This document shows, one piece after another, positions 62,860 through 64,000 of a stretch of DNA of 64,000 nt. Location of the stretch: contig NZ_PEEU01000001.1 in assembly GCF_002754195.1 (NCBI RefSeq), forward strand, positions 5,704,001 to 5,768,000. Direction: 5' to 3'. The translations under genes and the position numbers were made by a program. Position 1 is the first letter of the stretch. Every line of letters begins with the position of its first letter. The notes beneath the pieces were generated by a model that saw only the letters and a program-made list of their open reading frames with translations, was not told the DNA's origin and made no database searches. This DNA is from Flavobacterium sp. 9. GTDB taxonomy: Bacteria > Bacteroidota > Bacteroidia > Flavobacteriales > Flavobacteriaceae.

Positions 62860-63861
62860 TTAGATAATTGATAACATTTTTTTTGCTTCTTTAAAATCTT
62901 CGTCTTTTTTTAATAATATAGAAAGCGTATGTACGCAATCCGCCATAGGTTTATTTAATAAGCTATTTTTATGCAGATAATTTAGCCAGTCGATGCATTC
63001 GCTGGTATAAGGTTTTTTGTCTATGTTATCATTATTGAAAATTTGAAAGAAGAGACGAATTTTATCACTCAAGCCTTCAAAATCTTTTATTGTATCGATT
63101 TCCTCCAGATTTTGTATTTGATTGATCTTCGTTATTTCTTCTTCATTTAACTTTTTCAGGCTTAATTTTTTTGCAATAATCTGTGCTAACTCTTTGTCTT
63201 TGGGAAATTCAATATAATGAAACAAACATCTTCTAAGGAAGGCATCCGGGAGGTTTTTCTCATCGTTGCTCGAGAGGATAACAATTATTTTTTCTTTTTG
63301 GGAATCATCCAGACTAACTTTTATACTTGGCGAAGCTTCTTTTATTGTAAAGGATAGATTTTCGATTTCATGCAGTAAATCATTCGGAAAATCTCTTGGT
63401 GCTTTGTCAATTTCATCAATCAGGACTATGCTTTTTTCTTTTATTTTTTCTTCATTTATATCTGAATTCGCAGCAATTTTCTTAAGCCTTTCATCCTCAA
63501 TGTTTTCAAATCCTTTAACGCACACGATGGCTTTTCCTAAAGCAGTGAGCGTTATAAAGTCAGTGACATGTTTGTCTCCATCCTTATTCCTAAAATGGGA
63601 AACCGCATCATATTCATAGAACAAATCGTTGTAGACTGAGGTGGATTTAGTATTAAATTGGAATACCTCGTTAAAATCGTTTTTGTTCTCCTTATTGGTT
63701 GCATACCAATGAGCAAACTGTGTTTTTCCGGTTCCCGGTTTTCCAGTCAATAACAATGGACGTCCTAATGAAATGGCCATGTCAATTGCTGTTTTCAATG
63801 CTGGCGAAGGATCATAACTGGCAATATCTTCTTCACGAGTTAGTTTTATTATTTTTGTCAT
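62860..63861 (-). CDS. MoxR-family AAA+ ATPase
   Basis: The 333-residue protein shows Walker A GKPGTGKTQF near 40, Walker B SIVLIDEIDKAPRDFPNDL, the sensor ILSSNDEKNLPDAFLRRC and a C-terminal helical domain. It belongs to the MoxR group that acts with VWA-containing partners to remodel or activate proteins. The giant VWA-like protein follows four bases later, so it is the probable partner. The ORF that precedes it ends six bases upstream, so it is inside an operon that continues beyond the window. Confidence 0.88.
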   Translation of the reverse strand: MTKIIKLTREEDIASYDPSPALKTAIDMAISLGRPLLLTGKPGTGKTQFAHWYATNKENKNDFNEVFQFNTKSTSVYNDLFYEYDAVSHFRNKDGDKHVTDFITLTALGKAIVCVKGFENIEDERLKKIAANSDINEEKIKEKSIVLIDEIDKAPRDFPNDLLHEIENLSFTIKEASPSIKVSLDDSQKEKIIVILSSNDEKNLPDAFLRRCLFHYIEFPKDKELAQIIAKKLSLKKLNEEEITKINQIQNLEEIDTIKDFEGLSDKIRLFFQIFNNDNIDKKPYTSECIDWLNYLHKNSLLNKPMADCVHTLSILLKKDEDFKEAKKMLSII

Positions 63862-63867
63862 GATTGA

Positions 63868-64000
63868 TTATTTGTTTGTAATTGTTTTTAAAATTTCTTC
63901 AGCTTTTTCTAATTCTTCTAGTACGGAACTCATTGATTTAGGAAAGGGACTAATGAAATATTTTTCTATATACTCTTGTGCAACATTAGGATTACTGTTT
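63868..64000 (-). CDS. C-terminal end of an unknown protein (partial)
   Basis: An open frame comes in from the right edge and stops at 63868-63870 (TAA on the minus strand). It encodes about 43 residues with a helical acidic end (SSVLEELEKAEEILKTITN). It lies six bases upstream of the MoxR gene and thus belongs to its operon. Too short to assign. Confidence 0.6.
   Translation of the reverse strand, partial: NSNPNVAQEYIEKYFISPFPKSMSSVLEELEKAEEILKTITNK

Overview
The window looks like chromosome of a Flavobacterium-type member of the Bacteroidota. It is strongly AT-rich, ribosome-binding sites are inconspicuous, signal peptides often end in a cleavage before Gln, and many products are typical of the group (DUF4238, DUF6625/DUF6734-type glycosyltransferases, TlpA-family proteins, an arylsulfatase, an outer-membrane barrel C-terminus). 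I saw no rRNA, intact tRNA, CRISPR array, transposase or integrase.

Left part (1-25.5 kb), a mosaic of accessory genes. It holds the end of an outer-membrane protein and a LuxR-type response regulator broken by a one-base frameshift. Next is a four-gene cassette at 1.5-7.0 kb: a membrane protein, a lysozyme-like protein and a subtilisin-like protease that share an N-terminal SH3-like domain and lack signal peptides, and a secreted 667-residue protein. An amino-acid permease follows, then a likely phage-defence stretch (DUF4238 protein, putAbiC-type membrane protein and two unknowns), decayed copies of an XRE regulator, an arylsulfatase and two lipoproteins. At 19.9-25.5 kb lies a peptide locus: an XRE regulator, three tandem precursors with six conserved cysteines, a C39-like/VKOR/thioredoxin fusion, a glycosyltransferase-like protein and a convergent TlpA-type protein. 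The parts list resembles a glycocin (sublancin-type) locus and is the most novel small system here.

Central part (55.2 down to 25.6 kb, minus strand), a nearly complete extracellular contractile injection system (eCIS; Afp/PVC/MAC type). In transcription order it encodes an Afp16-like DUF4255 cap, an unknown protein, one unusually long sheath, two tube proteins, a DUF5908 protein, a LysM tube-end protein, a VgrG-like spike, a PAAR tip, a gp25-like protein, two large baseplate proteins, a PKD-containing protein at the fibre position and a tape-measure protein. Then come a nucleotidyltransferase-like protein and two paralogous glycosyltransferase-like proteins, two DUF4157 (eCIS-core) proteins, one ending in an HNH-nuclease-like domain, a peptidoglycan-binding/CHAP hydrolase and an AAA+ ATPase. 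The genes from the nucleotidyltransferase to the CHAP hydrolase are the best cargo candidates.

Right part (55.6-64 kb, minus strand). An Abi-alpha (DUF4393) protein, a HEAT-like protein and an intact XRE regulator precede an operon with a MoxR-type AAA+ ATPase and a 1534-residue membrane protein. That protein combines a VWA-like domain, PKD-like domains, an OmpA-like domain and a C-terminal response-regulator receiver domain, an unusual fusion.

Family assignments were made by reading the translations, without database searches. Residue positions are approximate except where individual residues are named.
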